From the IMG/VR virus record IMGVR_UViG_3300048110_000208, positions 1-29,989 of that record: a DNA stretch of 29,989 bases, one strand, 5' to 3'. This DNA is from a virus. Positions 20,903-28,767 of this stretch are shown in pieces. The notes beneath the pieces were generated by a model, which searched no databases, had not been told where the DNA came from, and saw nothing but the letters and a program-made list of their open reading frames with translations. Both the position numbers and the translations under genes were made by a program. Position 1 is the first letter of the stretch. Every line of letters begins with the position of its first letter.

Positions 20903-21553
20903 TTATTCAATAAACTTTATGTAATCATTCATAGCAGGCTTCGGTTCGGTTCTCCACTTTTGATCGTGGGCAGAATCAACCATCTTACCAGTATGTGGGT
21001 TTAGTGTCTTATTTTCTTCAGATGCATATCCAATACCCATTGATACAATGATATCATGAACTGAGTCGATGCCTAATTTAGATGCTATTTGATCAGGTCG
21101 AAATTTTGTATCATAACATCTGCAAAATCCACAATTCAAACCTCTTGATGCTGCCGCATGTACGATAAAATCAGCTGCTAATCCAGTTTCAATGCAACTT
21201 AATTGCTTTGCATATTCACCAAATCCATGTCCAGAGAAATCTGCATCAAATTCTCCTGGGTTTCTAAAACTGAATACTAGAAGATATGGTGCTAGTACTT
21301 GAGGATTATACTGAGGGTTTGGATTATCTCTATCTACACAAAAGTTGTAATATGTATCTCTAAACTCAGGATCACTATAATCTAATACTGAAATTTTATA
21401 ATGTACTCTATTTTGTTTTACAGGAACACGTCTATGAAGTTCTGAAAATATATCATCTATATCTTGTCTGTTGACTTCACGATCCATATCCCATGAATGT
21501 GTTTGTTTTCTTACATCTATTAGTTGCTTCCAGCTTTCTACTAAATTTTCCAT
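20903..21553 (-). CDS. Nitroreductase-like flavoprotein
   Basis: The 216-aa protein shows nitroreductase-family features: an R-K-x-x-H-S-W start of the fold (DVRKQTHSWDM), APYLLVFSF (strand 2), the core helix SCIETGLAADFIVHAAASRG with NCGFCRCY, and a late strand IVSMGIGYASEE. These bind FMN and NAD(P)H in relatives. It would reduce small molecules such as quinones or nitro compounds, or act in a redox role in the virion neighbourhood. It is co-transcribed after the 132-aa virion-like gene (1-nt gap). In the same frame, 24 coding-like codons follow its stop (20828-20902). Confidence 0.65.
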   Translation of the reverse strand: MENLVESWKQLIDVRKQTHSWDMDREVNRQDIDDIFSELHRRVPVKQNRVHYKISVLDYSDPEFRDTYYNFCVDRDNPNPQYNPQVLAPYLLVFSFRNPGEFDADFSGHGFGEYAKQLSCIETGLAADFIVHAAASRGLNCGFCRCYDTKFRPDQIASKLGIDSVHDIIVSMGIGYASEENKTLNPHTGKMVDSAHDQKWRTEPKPAMNDYIKFIE

Positions 21554-21554
21554 A

Positions 21555-21953
21555 TTATAATATATCCGACATTGTAAATTGAATGTTTGAACCAGTTACT
21601 GGCTCTAAGCCTACGCCATCTATTGCAACGCCAGTAAAAATCTCTTTAAGAATAGCAACTGAGTCGCCGTCTCTTTCAAAAATTCTACCGTGTTCAACAG
21701 CAAACTTAAAGATCATTCCTGGACCTGTAAGTGTTGGAGCAAGTCCATCAAGTGTTACTGTCAGTGGGTTATTCATAATTACTGGTTGTGCTACTAGATT
21801 GATTAAGTTACATACATCATCAAAGTTTCGCTGTGATTGGTCTGCTACATCGCCGGTAGCAGTAATATCTAAACCTTTAACATATAATGTGTAAAAGTTA
21901 ATATTACCTGATAAGTTCTCGCCTGCTTTTGCAGCGCCATGAATTCTTGCCAT
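21555..21953 (-). CDS. Probable virion protein (132 aa)
   Basis: The ATG at 21953 has GGAG about 9 nt upstream; an in-frame TTG at 21968 was rejected because it overlaps that site. The product (MARIHGAAKAGENLSGNINF...) is Gly/Asp/Val/Thr-rich and strand-prone, with LTVTLDGLAPTLTGPGM in the middle. A late box lies 30 nt upstream, and a terminator separates the promoter from the previous gene. It shares the MA-[KR]-x-H start with the 82-aa protein at 22060-22308. Likely a tail or capsid decoration subunit; no family is recognised. Confidence 0.55.
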   Translation of the reverse strand: MARIHGAAKAGENLSGNINFYTLYVKGLDITATGDVADQSQRNFDDVCNLINLVAQPVIMNNPLTVTLDGLAPTLTGPGMIFKFAVEHGRIFERDGDSVAILKEIFTGVAIDGVGLEPVTGSNIQFTMSDIL

Positions 21954-21983
21954 TGTTATTTTCTCCAATGTTTATTATAGTAG

Positions 21984-21991
21984 TATTTATC
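21984..21991 (-). promoter_or_regulatory. Late promoter box GATAAATA
   Basis: GATAAATA on the minus strand, 30 nt before the 132-aa virion-like gene and just after the terminator of the preceding unit. Confidence 0.65.
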
Positions 21992-22002
21992 ATCTAGCCA
22001 AT

Positions 22003-22036
22003 AAAAAAGACCCAGTAAATTAATACTGAGTCTTTT
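22003..22036 (-). terminator. Intrinsic terminator
   Basis: A 13-bp stem (22005-22017 with 22024-22036; one G-U pair on the minus strand) and a 6-nt loop, with a T tract on the minus strand. It lies 23 nt after the stop of the 82-aa gene. Confidence 0.88.
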
Positions 22037-22059
22037 GTTTTAACCTGGGGGGTTTAAAC

Positions 22060-22308
22060 TTAGTAGTCGAAATCTGCTACTGTGTAACCTGCACCTAGAG
22101 CTGCCTCTAGTGATGCTGCTGTCCATGCGCCGTTGTTTTCAACTGCGATACGTGCGCCGTCTGCGCCTAGGATTACTACTGTTGCACGTGTTGAAGCTGT
22201 TTCAACAAGTACTTTCATGTCTACTGCTGATGTGTGTGTTACAGTAAAGTGTGTTAGTGAACCTGTTAGGAATTGACCTGCGTCATATGATTCGTGTGCT
22301 TTTGCCAT
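22060..22308 (-). CDS. Probable abundant virion protein (82 aa), monocistronic
   Basis: The protein begins MAKAHESYDAGQFLTGSLTH and is rich in Ala, Thr, Val and Gly with alternating strands (FTVTHTSAVDMKVLVETAST, ATVVILGADG) and a short helix at the end. It lacks Lys after the first residues. A late box (22356-22363), GGAG 8 nt before the start and a strong terminator 23 nt after the stop make it a self-contained, probably highly expressed late gene. A cement/decoration or tail-tube-type protein is likely; I do not recognise a family. Confidence 0.58.
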   Translation of the reverse strand: MAKAHESYDAGQFLTGSLTHFTVTHTSAVDMKVLVETASTRATVVILGADGARIAVENNGAWTAASLEAALGAGYTVADFDY

Positions 22309-22355
22309 TTTATTTCTCCATTAAATGTTTGTGAGACTACGTGTCTCTATACTAT

Positions 22356-22363
22356 TATTTATC
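22356..22363 (-). promoter_or_regulatory. Late promoter box GATAAATA
   Basis: GATAAATA on the minus strand, 47 nt before the 82-aa gene, the longest box-to-start distance seen here. Confidence 0.6.
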
Positions 22364-22375
22364 TTTTTTGTTCAG

Positions 22376-23209
22376 TTATTTGTCCCTAGATTGGAACTTT
22401 CTACCTAATTTTCTATCTTGTTGATAAGAAGTCTTACCTAATTGTGTACCTATCTTACCTGCACCATATATTGCGCCTACTGCAACTGCTGCTTTTACGA
22501 TTGGACGATCCCAAATCTTCTTTTTAGTGTCTTTTTTATCATCTACTACATAATTACCACGCTTCTGAAACTTTAGAAGTGCTGGTGTTAGTTCGCTACG
22601 CATTGCTTTCTTGCGCATATATTGTGCCATACGTGTCACTACTAGCGCACGTTGGTTCTGATTTAGATTGTCCCAGTCTGCTGCAAGTCTACGCAGTGAT
22701 TTAAGCATACCATCTTGTACGTTTAACTGTCTTTCAAAACGCATTAGCATTGCTTTTTCAAAGCTAGAATCTGATTTATTTGCTCCTATATGTTTTAGAT
22801 AACGTATTACATCTGCTTTTTTTATAGAGATACGTGACATTGCAATCTCATCTTTGTCACTTAACTTACCTTGTTCTTTGCCCATAATTCTGTTAAGAGC
22901 AATATACAAGTCTGTTCCGCTTGTTCTAAAGTAATCAAAGTTTGTAAATGCGCCTGTACGTTGTGCATATTGACTTGCTAATGGAGCAAAGTCATAATCT
23001 TTATTGAACACATTCAACATTAATAACTGTACAAAAGCAAGTTCTGCGGCATCATCGATGTTTACTTTGCTTGTAATGTTTTTATTGCGAAACAACCTGC
23101 TTTCAGTTAATGTATTGATTAACTGATACTGGCTTTCATTTGCGCTCATTTCATGACCACCTTCCATTTCACTCCACTGTTTAGCAGTGTATTTTCTATC
23201 TTTACTCAT
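22376..23209 (-). CDS. Hypothetical protein (277 aa)
   Basis: The product is mostly helical with Arg/Lys/Gln-rich segments (LMRFERQLNVQDGMLKSLRR, VTRMAQYMRKKAMRSELTP). Near the C-terminus there is a short Ala/Gly-rich hydrophobic stretch (PIVKAAVAVGAIYGAGKIGT) followed by a basic tail. No known domain is evident. It overlaps the DUF6356-like gene by 8 nt and is the last gene of the late unit beginning at 26054. It could be a head or internal protein. Confidence 0.55.
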   Translation of the reverse strand: MSKDRKYTAKQWSEMEGGHEMSANESQYQLINTLTESRLFRNKNITSKVNIDDAAELAFVQLLMLNVFNKDYDFAPLASQYAQRTGAFTNFDYFRTSGTDLYIALNRIMGKEQGKLSDKDEIAMSRISIKKADVIRYLKHIGANKSDSSFEKAMLMRFERQLNVQDGMLKSLRRLAADWDNLNQNQRALVVTRMAQYMRKKAMRSELTPALLKFQKRGNYVVDDKKDTKKKIWDRPIVKAAVAVGAIYGAGKIGTQLGKTSYQQDRKLGRKFQSRDK

Positions 23210-23411
23210 CGTTCATCTCTTTAAATCTATCAGCAAGTTCTTTAATCTTATCACTCGCATATGTTTTACAACATCTTGGAATAAACGAATGTAAAGTAAT
23301 TGCAATAACTGCAATCTGTAGCTCCAATGCAATACGCATTGCAAATCTTGCATGTTGCAATGGTCCCATTTCTGCTTCTTTTAGGTGTGCTTTGCATTCT
23401 CTACTAAACAT
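23202..23411 (-). CDS. DUF6356-like small membrane protein (69 aa)
   Basis: The sequence CKAHLKEAEMGPLQHARFAM followed by ALELQIAVIAITLHSFIPRC matches the pattern H-L-x-E-x-x-M-x-x-x-x-H-x-R-F-A-x-R-x-x-x-x-L...H-x-x-[IL]-P of DUF6356 proteins, small one- or two-helix membrane proteins found in bacteria and phages. The family label is from memory and not certain. It is placed between the ligase-like fusion (1-nt gap) and the 277-aa gene (8-nt overlap). Function unknown. Confidence 0.58.
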   Translation of the reverse strand: MFSRECKAHLKEAEMGPLQHARFAMRIALELQIAVIAITLHSFIPRCCKTYASDKIKELADRFKEMNDE

Positions 23412-23412
23412 A

Positions 23413-25599
23413 TTATCTTTCCTTTGTCATATTCGCAGCACTGAAACCACTACGATTAACTAATTTACTATCGCCTTGTCCTATTACATAACCCTCACCG
23501 CCACGTTGACCGTCTGTGTATGCTTCTACGTCAGCCTCAGACGCATCTAACTGTGCAATGATATCATTCTTAACTGACATGATACCCATGATTACTGTAA
23601 ACAATGCTTTCATTCCGTCTGTGTTATTACTTACATGATTTTGCATACGCTCTTTCATTGGCTCTGACATCTTTGCTGATGCTAACCATGATGACCAGTC
23701 GCCTACTAAATTGTCTAGCTTACGTGCTTTAGTCATGTTATTAACGTATGTATATAGTGCAGTCTTAAAACTTGATAGTTTGTTTGATTTTAAGAATTCA
23801 TCATCTAATAGCATATCAATCTTTTGAGAACTTTGCTTTGCAATGCTTGCTACTTTGTCTAGGTTGTCTGCTTGTACCTTAGGACCCTTTGTAAGCGTCA
23901 CTGGAGGCATAATAAGTAGATTGCCTGAGTTTAGTTCAGAAGCATCTACTTTACTCTTTGAACCGTCAAGTTCAATCTTAGCATGTAGAACTACACCCGA
24001 CTGACTGTTTGAAATTTGTTTACCAATTTCGCTCTTTGCTTTAACACGATATGTTACAATGTTTGGAGTGAATACAAAGTGATTGTCTTCTACACCAGGC
24101 TTAGTAAAGTATAACAGGTCACCGTGTACGTAGCCTCTGAAGTTCTCAGGTGTAGCCGCTTCGTAAATATCCCAGATGTTTGCCATCTTCTTAACGAATG
24201 CTTTACGATTTGCGTCTGGTGCTTCTTTGCCTCTACGTAAGAACATAGATGACATTTCTTCTTTACTTGTTACTTTGCCGTCATATCCTTTTGCACCGAA
24301 GCCACTCTTATCAGTTAAAACGAATTCTCCGTTCTCGTTACGACCAAAGATAACTGCTGGAGAACCGTCCCATTTAACTGTTACGTTCTCGGGTGACTTC
24401 TCTAAGTTCTTTAGTGTGCTAATAGACTTTGCAACACCCTTTGCACCATGCCATATAGCAAAATCTTCTACGTGTTGAATACGTGCATCTGCTTCTTTAA
24501 GATTATGTTTCTTTCTGTAATCATCTAAATCTTTCTGTGCATCTTTACTTCTTTTTTTAGCTGCCTCTGCGTCTTTGACGTTATCTGAGTGCATCTTGTC
24601 TACATCAATGCCTTTTCTCTTTAACTGTTTGTTAAAGTTTGCTCTACCGAAAGACTCGCCTAGTTCAGTTGGAACACCTGCGTTCTGAATGCTTGGGTTA
24701 TCTTTGAAGTTCTTAAAGATAGATTTAGCTACGTCTGCTGGATAGTTCTTCTTAACTGCCGCATATAGTGACTCAAAGCTATACAAATCATCTGCATTGT
24801 CTAGCTTTAAAATCTTTGCCCAGTCTTTAGGATCTTTGAATGGACCTTTAACAATCTCATTCTTGTTTGCTTTAGTGTGACCAATGCCATTCTTCTTTTC
24901 AACTGGTCTGCGAATTACACGCACCATGCCGTCTGAAGGAGAGAACATCCAACGTTCCATTTCTAATGGTCTGCCGTCTGATGTTGTATCGTCACTTGCT
25001 TTAACTTCTAGCGCACCAGCAATTGAAGCAATCATAATATTACGATGAATGCCTTTATAGTTACTGTGTCTACCGTCTTGGCTCATTTCTTTTGAGTGCG
25101 GCGAGTGATAGTAATTCTTCATAAAGTCTACGTCACCCGGCATAAAGTCGATTTGTACTTTACCAGTACGTTCTTTGCCCTGCACTTGCTTGCTATCATC
25201 ATAGCCAATAATATCAACTACTGTCATAAACACACTTGACTTTTTAATTTCTTGAATACTCGGCGCCGCTTCTAATCTTTCTGCAAAATCTGCAATCTGA
25301 TCTTTGTCTAGCTTAACTGCGATATCGATATCACCAGAAAATTCTTTCTTCCCAACAGAACCAAGAGCATTCTTCAATAGAGGAATACCCAACTCTTTTT
25401 CTAGTTTTAGTAATGTAGGTTTGATTTCTGAATGATGAATAATACCAACGCCTGGCATTGCACCACCTTCATTCACTTGTTGACTATCTAGTAGTCCTTT
25501 CATACGTGCATGAAAGCCTTTTTGCTTTAGACGAGGTTTACGTGGACCTCTGAATCTACGCTGAATACCTTGACTTAATATGATTTCGCTAATCTTCAT
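23413..25599 (-). CDS. Nucleotidyltransferase - RNA/DNA ligase-like fusion (728 aa)
   Basis: The N-terminal part is a minimal nucleotidyltransferase: ALGSVGKKEFSGDIDIAV (G80-S81, D90-x-D92) and third acid D151 in VQIDFMPGD. A Lys-rich coiled linker (about 340-372) leads to a second catalytic module with covalent-nucleotidyltransferase motif I VKWDGSPAVIFGR (K409, D411, G412), a motif-III-like FRGYVHGDLLYF (about 487-498) and LHAKIELDG as a possible motif V. Ligases and capping enzymes use this Lys for AMP or GMP transfer. Similar large proteins occur in T4-like marine phages (possibly annotated DUF6267). A role in RNA or DNA end repair is inferred. The ATG at 25599 overlaps the preceding stop (ATGA); the longer frame to 25653 is not needed. 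Confidence 0.75.
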   Translation of the reverse strand: MKISEIILSQGIQRRFRGPRKPRLKQKGFHARMKGLLDSQQVNEGGAMPGVGIIHHSEIKPTLLKLEKELGIPLLKNALGSVGKKEFSGDIDIAVKLDKDQIADFAERLEAAPSIQEIKKSSVFMTVVDIIGYDDSKQVQGKERTGKVQIDFMPGDVDFMKNYYHSPHSKEMSQDGRHSNYKGIHRNIMIASIAGALEVKASDDTTSDGRPLEMERWMFSPSDGMVRVIRRPVEKKNGIGHTKANKNEIVKGPFKDPKDWAKILKLDNADDLYSFESLYAAVKKNYPADVAKSIFKNFKDNPSIQNAGVPTELGESFGRANFNKQLKRKGIDVDKMHSDNVKDAEAAKKRSKDAQKDLDDYRKKHNLKEADARIQHVEDFAIWHGAKGVAKSISTLKNLEKSPENVTVKWDGSPAVIFGRNENGEFVLTDKSGFGAKGYDGKVTSKEEMSSMFLRRGKEAPDANRKAFVKKMANIWDIYEAATPENFRGYVHGDLLYFTKPGVEDNHFVFTPNIVTYRVKAKSEIGKQISNSQSGVVLHAKIELDGSKSKVDASELNSGNLLIMPPVTLTKGPKVQADNLDKVASIAKQSSQKIDMLLDDEFLKSNKLSSFKTALYTYVNNMTKARKLDNLVGDWSSWLASAKMSEPMKERMQNHVSNNTDGMKALFTVIMGIMSVKNDIIAQLDASEADVEAYTDGQRGGEGYVIGQGDSKLVNRSGFSAANMTKER

Positions 25600-25817
25600 A
25601 ATTTTCTCTTCCCAAATGGATTCTCTCCAGTCAACTGAGGACGAGAAAACCATAACTTAAACCATTCTGGAGTTCCCGGTTCGATATCATTCTTACGTTG
25701 ATACTCACCTTTTTCCGTGCCGGTGTGCGATATGTTTTCTTGGTGCTGTGATACATCATACGGTTTGTAGATGCCAGCTAGAACTTTTAGTTTGTGTAGT
25801 TGTTGTTCAAAATCCAC
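25596..25817 (-). CDS. Small conserved-type phage protein with EWFKLWF motif (73 aa)
   Basis: The protein carries EPGTPEWFKLWFSRPQLTGE followed by NPF near its C-terminus, a phrase I associate with small proteins of T4-like marine phages encoded beside replication or head genes. The N-terminal 15 residues are helical (FEQQLHKLKVLAGI). No function is known. It overlaps the ligase-like fusion gene by 4 nt (ATGA) and directly follows the 78-aa gene, suggesting coupled translation. Confidence 0.6.
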   Translation of the reverse strand: MDFEQQLHKLKVLAGIYKPYDVSQHQENISHTGTEKGEYQRKNDIEPGTPEWFKLWFSRPQLTGENPFGKRKL

Positions 25818-26054
25818 TTACTTCTTCTTTGCACTAGTCATGCCTCTCTTAAACTTACGAGGGTCTTTGGCACGGATACTATTAACTAAACGCTTAGTTA
25901 AATCACTGGCAACATCTTCGTCAAAAGTACTTTCAATGTACTCCATCAGATTAATTGCACCTGCAATGATATGCTCACCCTTTTGTTCAACAAGACGTTC
26001 CTTGTCCATTGGGATAGAACTAAGTTCTTCGAACAGGCTTTTGCGCTTACTCAT
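25818..26054 (-). CDS. Small hypothetical protein (78 aa), first gene of late unit
   Basis: The product is helical with mixed charge (SLFEELSSIPMDKERLVEQK, INLMEYIESTFDEDVASDLT) and a basic C-terminus ending KRGMTSAKKK. It resembles small head-region proteins of T4-like marine phages, but I cannot assign a function. GGAG lies upstream and a GATAAATA box (26075-26082) 20 nt before the start, so it leads the unit 26054-22376. Confidence 0.58.
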   Translation of the reverse strand: MSKRKSLFEELSSIPMDKERLVEQKGEHIIAGAINLMEYIESTFDEDVASDLTKRLVNSIRAKDPRKFKRGMTSAKKK

Positions 26055-26074
26055 AATAAATCTCCGTTATGTTG

Positions 26075-26082
26075 TATTTATC
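26075..26082 (-). promoter_or_regulatory. Late promoter box GATAAATA
   Basis: GATAAATA on the minus strand, 20 nt before the 78-aa gene; it overlaps the stop codon of the helicase gene and marks the early/late boundary. Confidence 0.65.
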
Positions 26083-27496
26083 AAGTTTCGTCAAAAGCGG
26101 ACCGCGTTTTTGTTTTGAGCATTGCTCTCAACGATGATGCGGCTTGACCTTTATCCATTACTGGAGTATCGTCTTCATCTTCCGTTTTAACTGTTGTTTT
26201 CTTTCGTAATGTATCCATTACATTTGATGTATTGCCACTAGGAGTACCAGTGCCATTTTCATCTGCATTATCATCATCTGTGATACGTAGACTATCTCTA
26301 TTGAAAAGAAGACTTACTTTACTACCTACACCTGACGATGAACGAGTTTTTAGAAGTTGTAATTGATATTGTCCACGTTCACGCATTGCATTTGATGTAA
26401 AGATACCAATCACATTATCTGCTGTTTGAATTTTAGAGATACCGCCTGCGATATGAGAATGATCAAACTCTACTTCTTCGACTGCCGCACGATTTAACTG
26501 TGATGCTGTTACAAGAACTGTTTGTGTTTCCATCGCAAAGTTACGCATTTCTTCTGTAACATATTTGTCTTTAATAAACAAATCACTTGCTGATACTTTA
26601 ACAGCCGCAGGAGTAAGAAGGTCGAGATAATCAACGCACAAGCAATCGACCTTCTTCCCTGTTTGGATTTGTAACTCTTTCAGATATGACCTAATGTCAT
26701 TAACCGTCGAACCAGAGGGGAGATATTTCACACGAAGCTGTCCGGACTTTTTGCCTTTTGCTTTGACCTGTAATTCGACTTCATCTAAGTTCTTAAATAT
26801 ACCTTTTGTACTTCGATCCGTTTGCATTGCATACATGCGCATACTTGAGAGTGCTTCTGAAAGTTCCAAGGTGATGTAGACACAGTTTAGACCAGCCTCT
26901 GCCCAATTCAGACTCATATTTTGCATGAAAAGTGATTTGCCTGCGCCAGAGCCCCCTGCGAAAATCGTGATCTCCCCACGATTTATGCCTCCATATAGCT
27001 TATCATCAAGGGCTTTCCAGCCTGTAGTCATTTGACCGTTATTATCTTTCAGTCCTTCCAGCACACTTCTAGGGTCAGCATAATAATCTGTACCTAAAGA
27101 ACGTGCAAGTCCAGTTTGAACTGCTTCCTTGATTCTAAGTTCTACTTCACCGTATTTGCCAGTCTCCAACAAATCAGCACTATCGATAATAGCCTTCTCA
27201 ATAGCCTTATGTCGGCAGAAAGTTTCAAATTCATCAACAAACCAATCGATGTGCTGGTCTATGTTATCCAGTTTTTCGACAGTCACTCCCGTTTCTGCCT
27301 TGACCATTTCAAGACTTGGGATAGATGAATATTCATCACTGTGTTCGATTAACTGCTTTACCACGGAACGGATGCCGCGGTCAAAGTATTCAGGCTTAAT
27401 GATACTACGAACTCTTGAATAAAGTTCTGGATCAGTAAACATGAATTGTACGAATAGTTGCTGTAAATCTGAGCTATAGTTTTTTACTTCTGACAT
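26081..27496 (-). CDS. Replicative DNA helicase (gp41/DnaB-like)
   Basis: The 471-aa protein (T4 gp41 is 475 aa) has a helical N-terminal domain and a RecA-like motor from about residue 155: Walker A GGSGAGKS (181-188), H1a ITLELSEALSSMR, Walker B LCVDYLDLL (D289), a motif with Q and N (VLVTASQLNRAAVEEVEF) and an arginine-finger region LLKTRSSSGVG. It unwinds the phage replication fork with the primase encoded at 28768-29766. A perfect consensus promoter ends its -10 6 nt before the ATG, with no Shine-Dalgarno. The disordered C-terminus (about 400-471) is acidic and may bind partner proteins. Confidence 0.95.
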   Translation of the reverse strand: MSEVKNYSSDLQQLFVQFMFTDPELYSRVRSIIKPEYFDRGIRSVVKQLIEHSDEYSSIPSLEMVKAETGVTVEKLDNIDQHIDWFVDEFETFCRHKAIEKAIIDSADLLETGKYGEVELRIKEAVQTGLARSLGTDYYADPRSVLEGLKDNNGQMTTGWKALDDKLYGGINRGEITIFAGGSGAGKSLFMQNMSLNWAEAGLNCVYITLELSEALSSMRMYAMQTDRSTKGIFKNLDEVELQVKAKGKKSGQLRVKYLPSGSTVNDIRSYLKELQIQTGKKVDCLCVDYLDLLTPAAVKVSASDLFIKDKYVTEEMRNFAMETQTVLVTASQLNRAAVEEVEFDHSHIAGGISKIQTADNVIGIFTSNAMRERGQYQLQLLKTRSSSGVGSKVSLLFNRDSLRITDDDNADENGTGTPSGNTSNVMDTLRKKTTVKTEDEDDTPVMDKGQAASSLRAMLKTKTRSAFDET

Positions 27497-27502
27497 GAGT
27501 AT

Positions 27503-27531
27503 ATTATATCACTTTTATAGGTTGTTGTCAA
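27503..27531 (-). promoter_or_regulatory. Perfect consensus sigma-70 promoter of the helicase (leaderless)
   Basis: TTGACA (27531-27526), a 17-nt spacer and TATAAT (27508-27503), then 6 nt to the ATG. The start of transcription should fall on the start codon itself. Confidence 0.88.
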
Positions 27532-27532
27532 A

Positions 27533-28108
27533 TTAAAAATAACAGTATGCACTGACCCTAAAATCATCAGCGGATACGGTTGCTTGAAGTCCATGTGCTT
27601 GTAGCTTACCATTTATAGAAAAATAACCTGTATTAGGTTTATAATTAAATGCATATCTCACTTTTAAGTCTTCGGTTTTTTGTAAGTGCCACTTCTGTGC
27701 AGAATCATTAACAAGAACATCTTCATCTGTTACATCATAAAATACAGTTCCTAGTTCAGGCCTTGCATTTCCGATATAAATTTGCATAGCAGATGCAACT
27801 GCAGGATTATCTATATGTGCTGGCATAGTAAAGCCTTCGTTATCTAACCAAAATTTAACATCGTTACATTCAAATTTTTTAATAATTTGTTCCCTAATTT
27901 TTTCTAGTATCGAATTGTCATATGGTATAAGTTCTTTACGTGGTGAATGCTCCTGCCAAGGAACATCGGATGTATCATATAAAGAAACATCCTCTTTATT
28001 AAAATCTTCAATTAATTTTGCATCAACTGCGTTTTCAATAATAAAAAGGTTGTTTTCTTTATCGACTGCTTTTTTAATATGTTGTGATAATATGATCTGC
28101 GATCCCAT
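27533..28108 (-). CDS. 2OG-Fe(II) oxygenase-like protein (191 aa)
   Basis: H98-I-D100 in FTMPAHIDN, distal H172 in QAHGLQATVS and R184 in FRVSAYC form the iron and 2-oxoglutarate binding set of the double-stranded beta-helix oxygenases; W88 and aromatic strands (MQIYIGNARP, YAFNYKPNT) fit the fold. The enzyme may hydroxylate proteins, nucleobases or lipids; the substrate is not known. It overlaps ClpP by 35 nt, and AGAGGA lies about 11 nt upstream of its start. It is not closely alike to the oxygenase at 258-821, so the phage carries two distinct members. Confidence 0.72.
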   Translation of the reverse strand: MGSQIILSQHIKKAVDKENNLFIIENAVDAKLIEDFNKEDVSLYDTSDVPWQEHSPRKELIPYDNSILEKIREQIIKKFECNDVKFWLDNEGFTMPAHIDNPAVASAMQIYIGNARPELGTVFYDVTDEDVLVNDSAQKWHLQKTEDLKVRYAFNYKPNTGYFSINGKLQAHGLQATVSADDFRVSAYCYF

Positions 28109-28754
28109 GCTTAATTGTTTCCTCTGGATTCAACCAACAATCACTTTCTGGTAACAACCATTTGCGAATGTATGTTTCATTCTTGCCAGTACATTTCTTA
28201 TAATGATCCATCATACGTTCTGTTGACAGTTCGAACTCTTTGACAATAGACATTAGTTCGTGTTCTTTACCACGTGAACCCCAAGAGTATTGGTGTGACA
28301 TTACGCTAGTATTCTGTGTAATATAACGATGTCCTTTTTCACCTGCCATCATTAGAAGTACTCCGCAACTAGCAATCATTCCCATACCGTATGTATATAC
28401 TGGGATTTCACTTTGCTTGATTACATCAATTAGATGGAATGCACTGTTTACTGCACCACCCGGTGAATTGATATACAGATGAATAATCTCTGGCTTTGTA
28501 TCCTCTGGCATCATATTATATTCCATAATCATTTTGACTAATGGCATACAGTTTTCTTGATTAAACTCTTTGTCCATAAACAAAATGCCGTTATCATACA
28601 ATGCTTCACCGGGTTTCTTTGGTGGCATTGGAGGTTGCGGCATAGGCATAGGTGGGGGAGCAGGTACCACTTTTGGTGTTGGTATTACTTTATTTGGCTC
28701 AGTTTTGCTCGGAGCTTTTTTTGTTACTTTTTTCTTTTTAGGTTCTTTAGCCAT
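28074..28754 (-). CDS. clpP: ClpP-like serine protease with Pro-rich N-terminal extension
   Basis: The ClpP core shows INSPGG (95-100, oxyanion strand), the nucleophile in GMIASCGVLLMMAG (S129), the His in VMSHQYSWG (H154) and the Asp in LPESDCWLNPEETIKHGIAD (D205): a complete Ser-His-Asp triad. The first 48 residues are a Lys/Pro-rich low-complexity segment (KKKKVTKKAPSKTEP, PAPPPMPMPQPPMPP) absent from normal ClpP. ClpP degrades proteins with ClpX or ClpA; no such ATPase is encoded here. It could form mixed rings with host ClpP, act as a prohead-type protease, or redirect turnover of tagged proteins. It is in the replication operon, 13 nt after the primase gene. Confidence 0.9.
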   Translation of the reverse strand: MAKEPKKKKVTKKAPSKTEPNKVIPTPKVVPAPPPMPMPQPPMPPKKPGEALYDNGILFMDKEFNQENCMPLVKMIMEYNMMPEDTKPEIIHLYINSPGGAVNSAFHLIDVIKQSEIPVYTYGMGMIASCGVLLMMAGEKGHRYITQNTSVMSHQYSWGSRGKEHELMSIVKEFELSTERMMDHYKKCTGKNETYIRKWLLPESDCWLNPEETIKHGIADHIITTY

Positions 28755-28767
28755 GTATTTTGAATTC

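Noticed and set aside
23413-25653. Longer start of the ligase-like fusion at 25653
   Set aside because: The upstream gene covers this part in another frame, and the ATG at 25599 overlaps its stop as ATGA.
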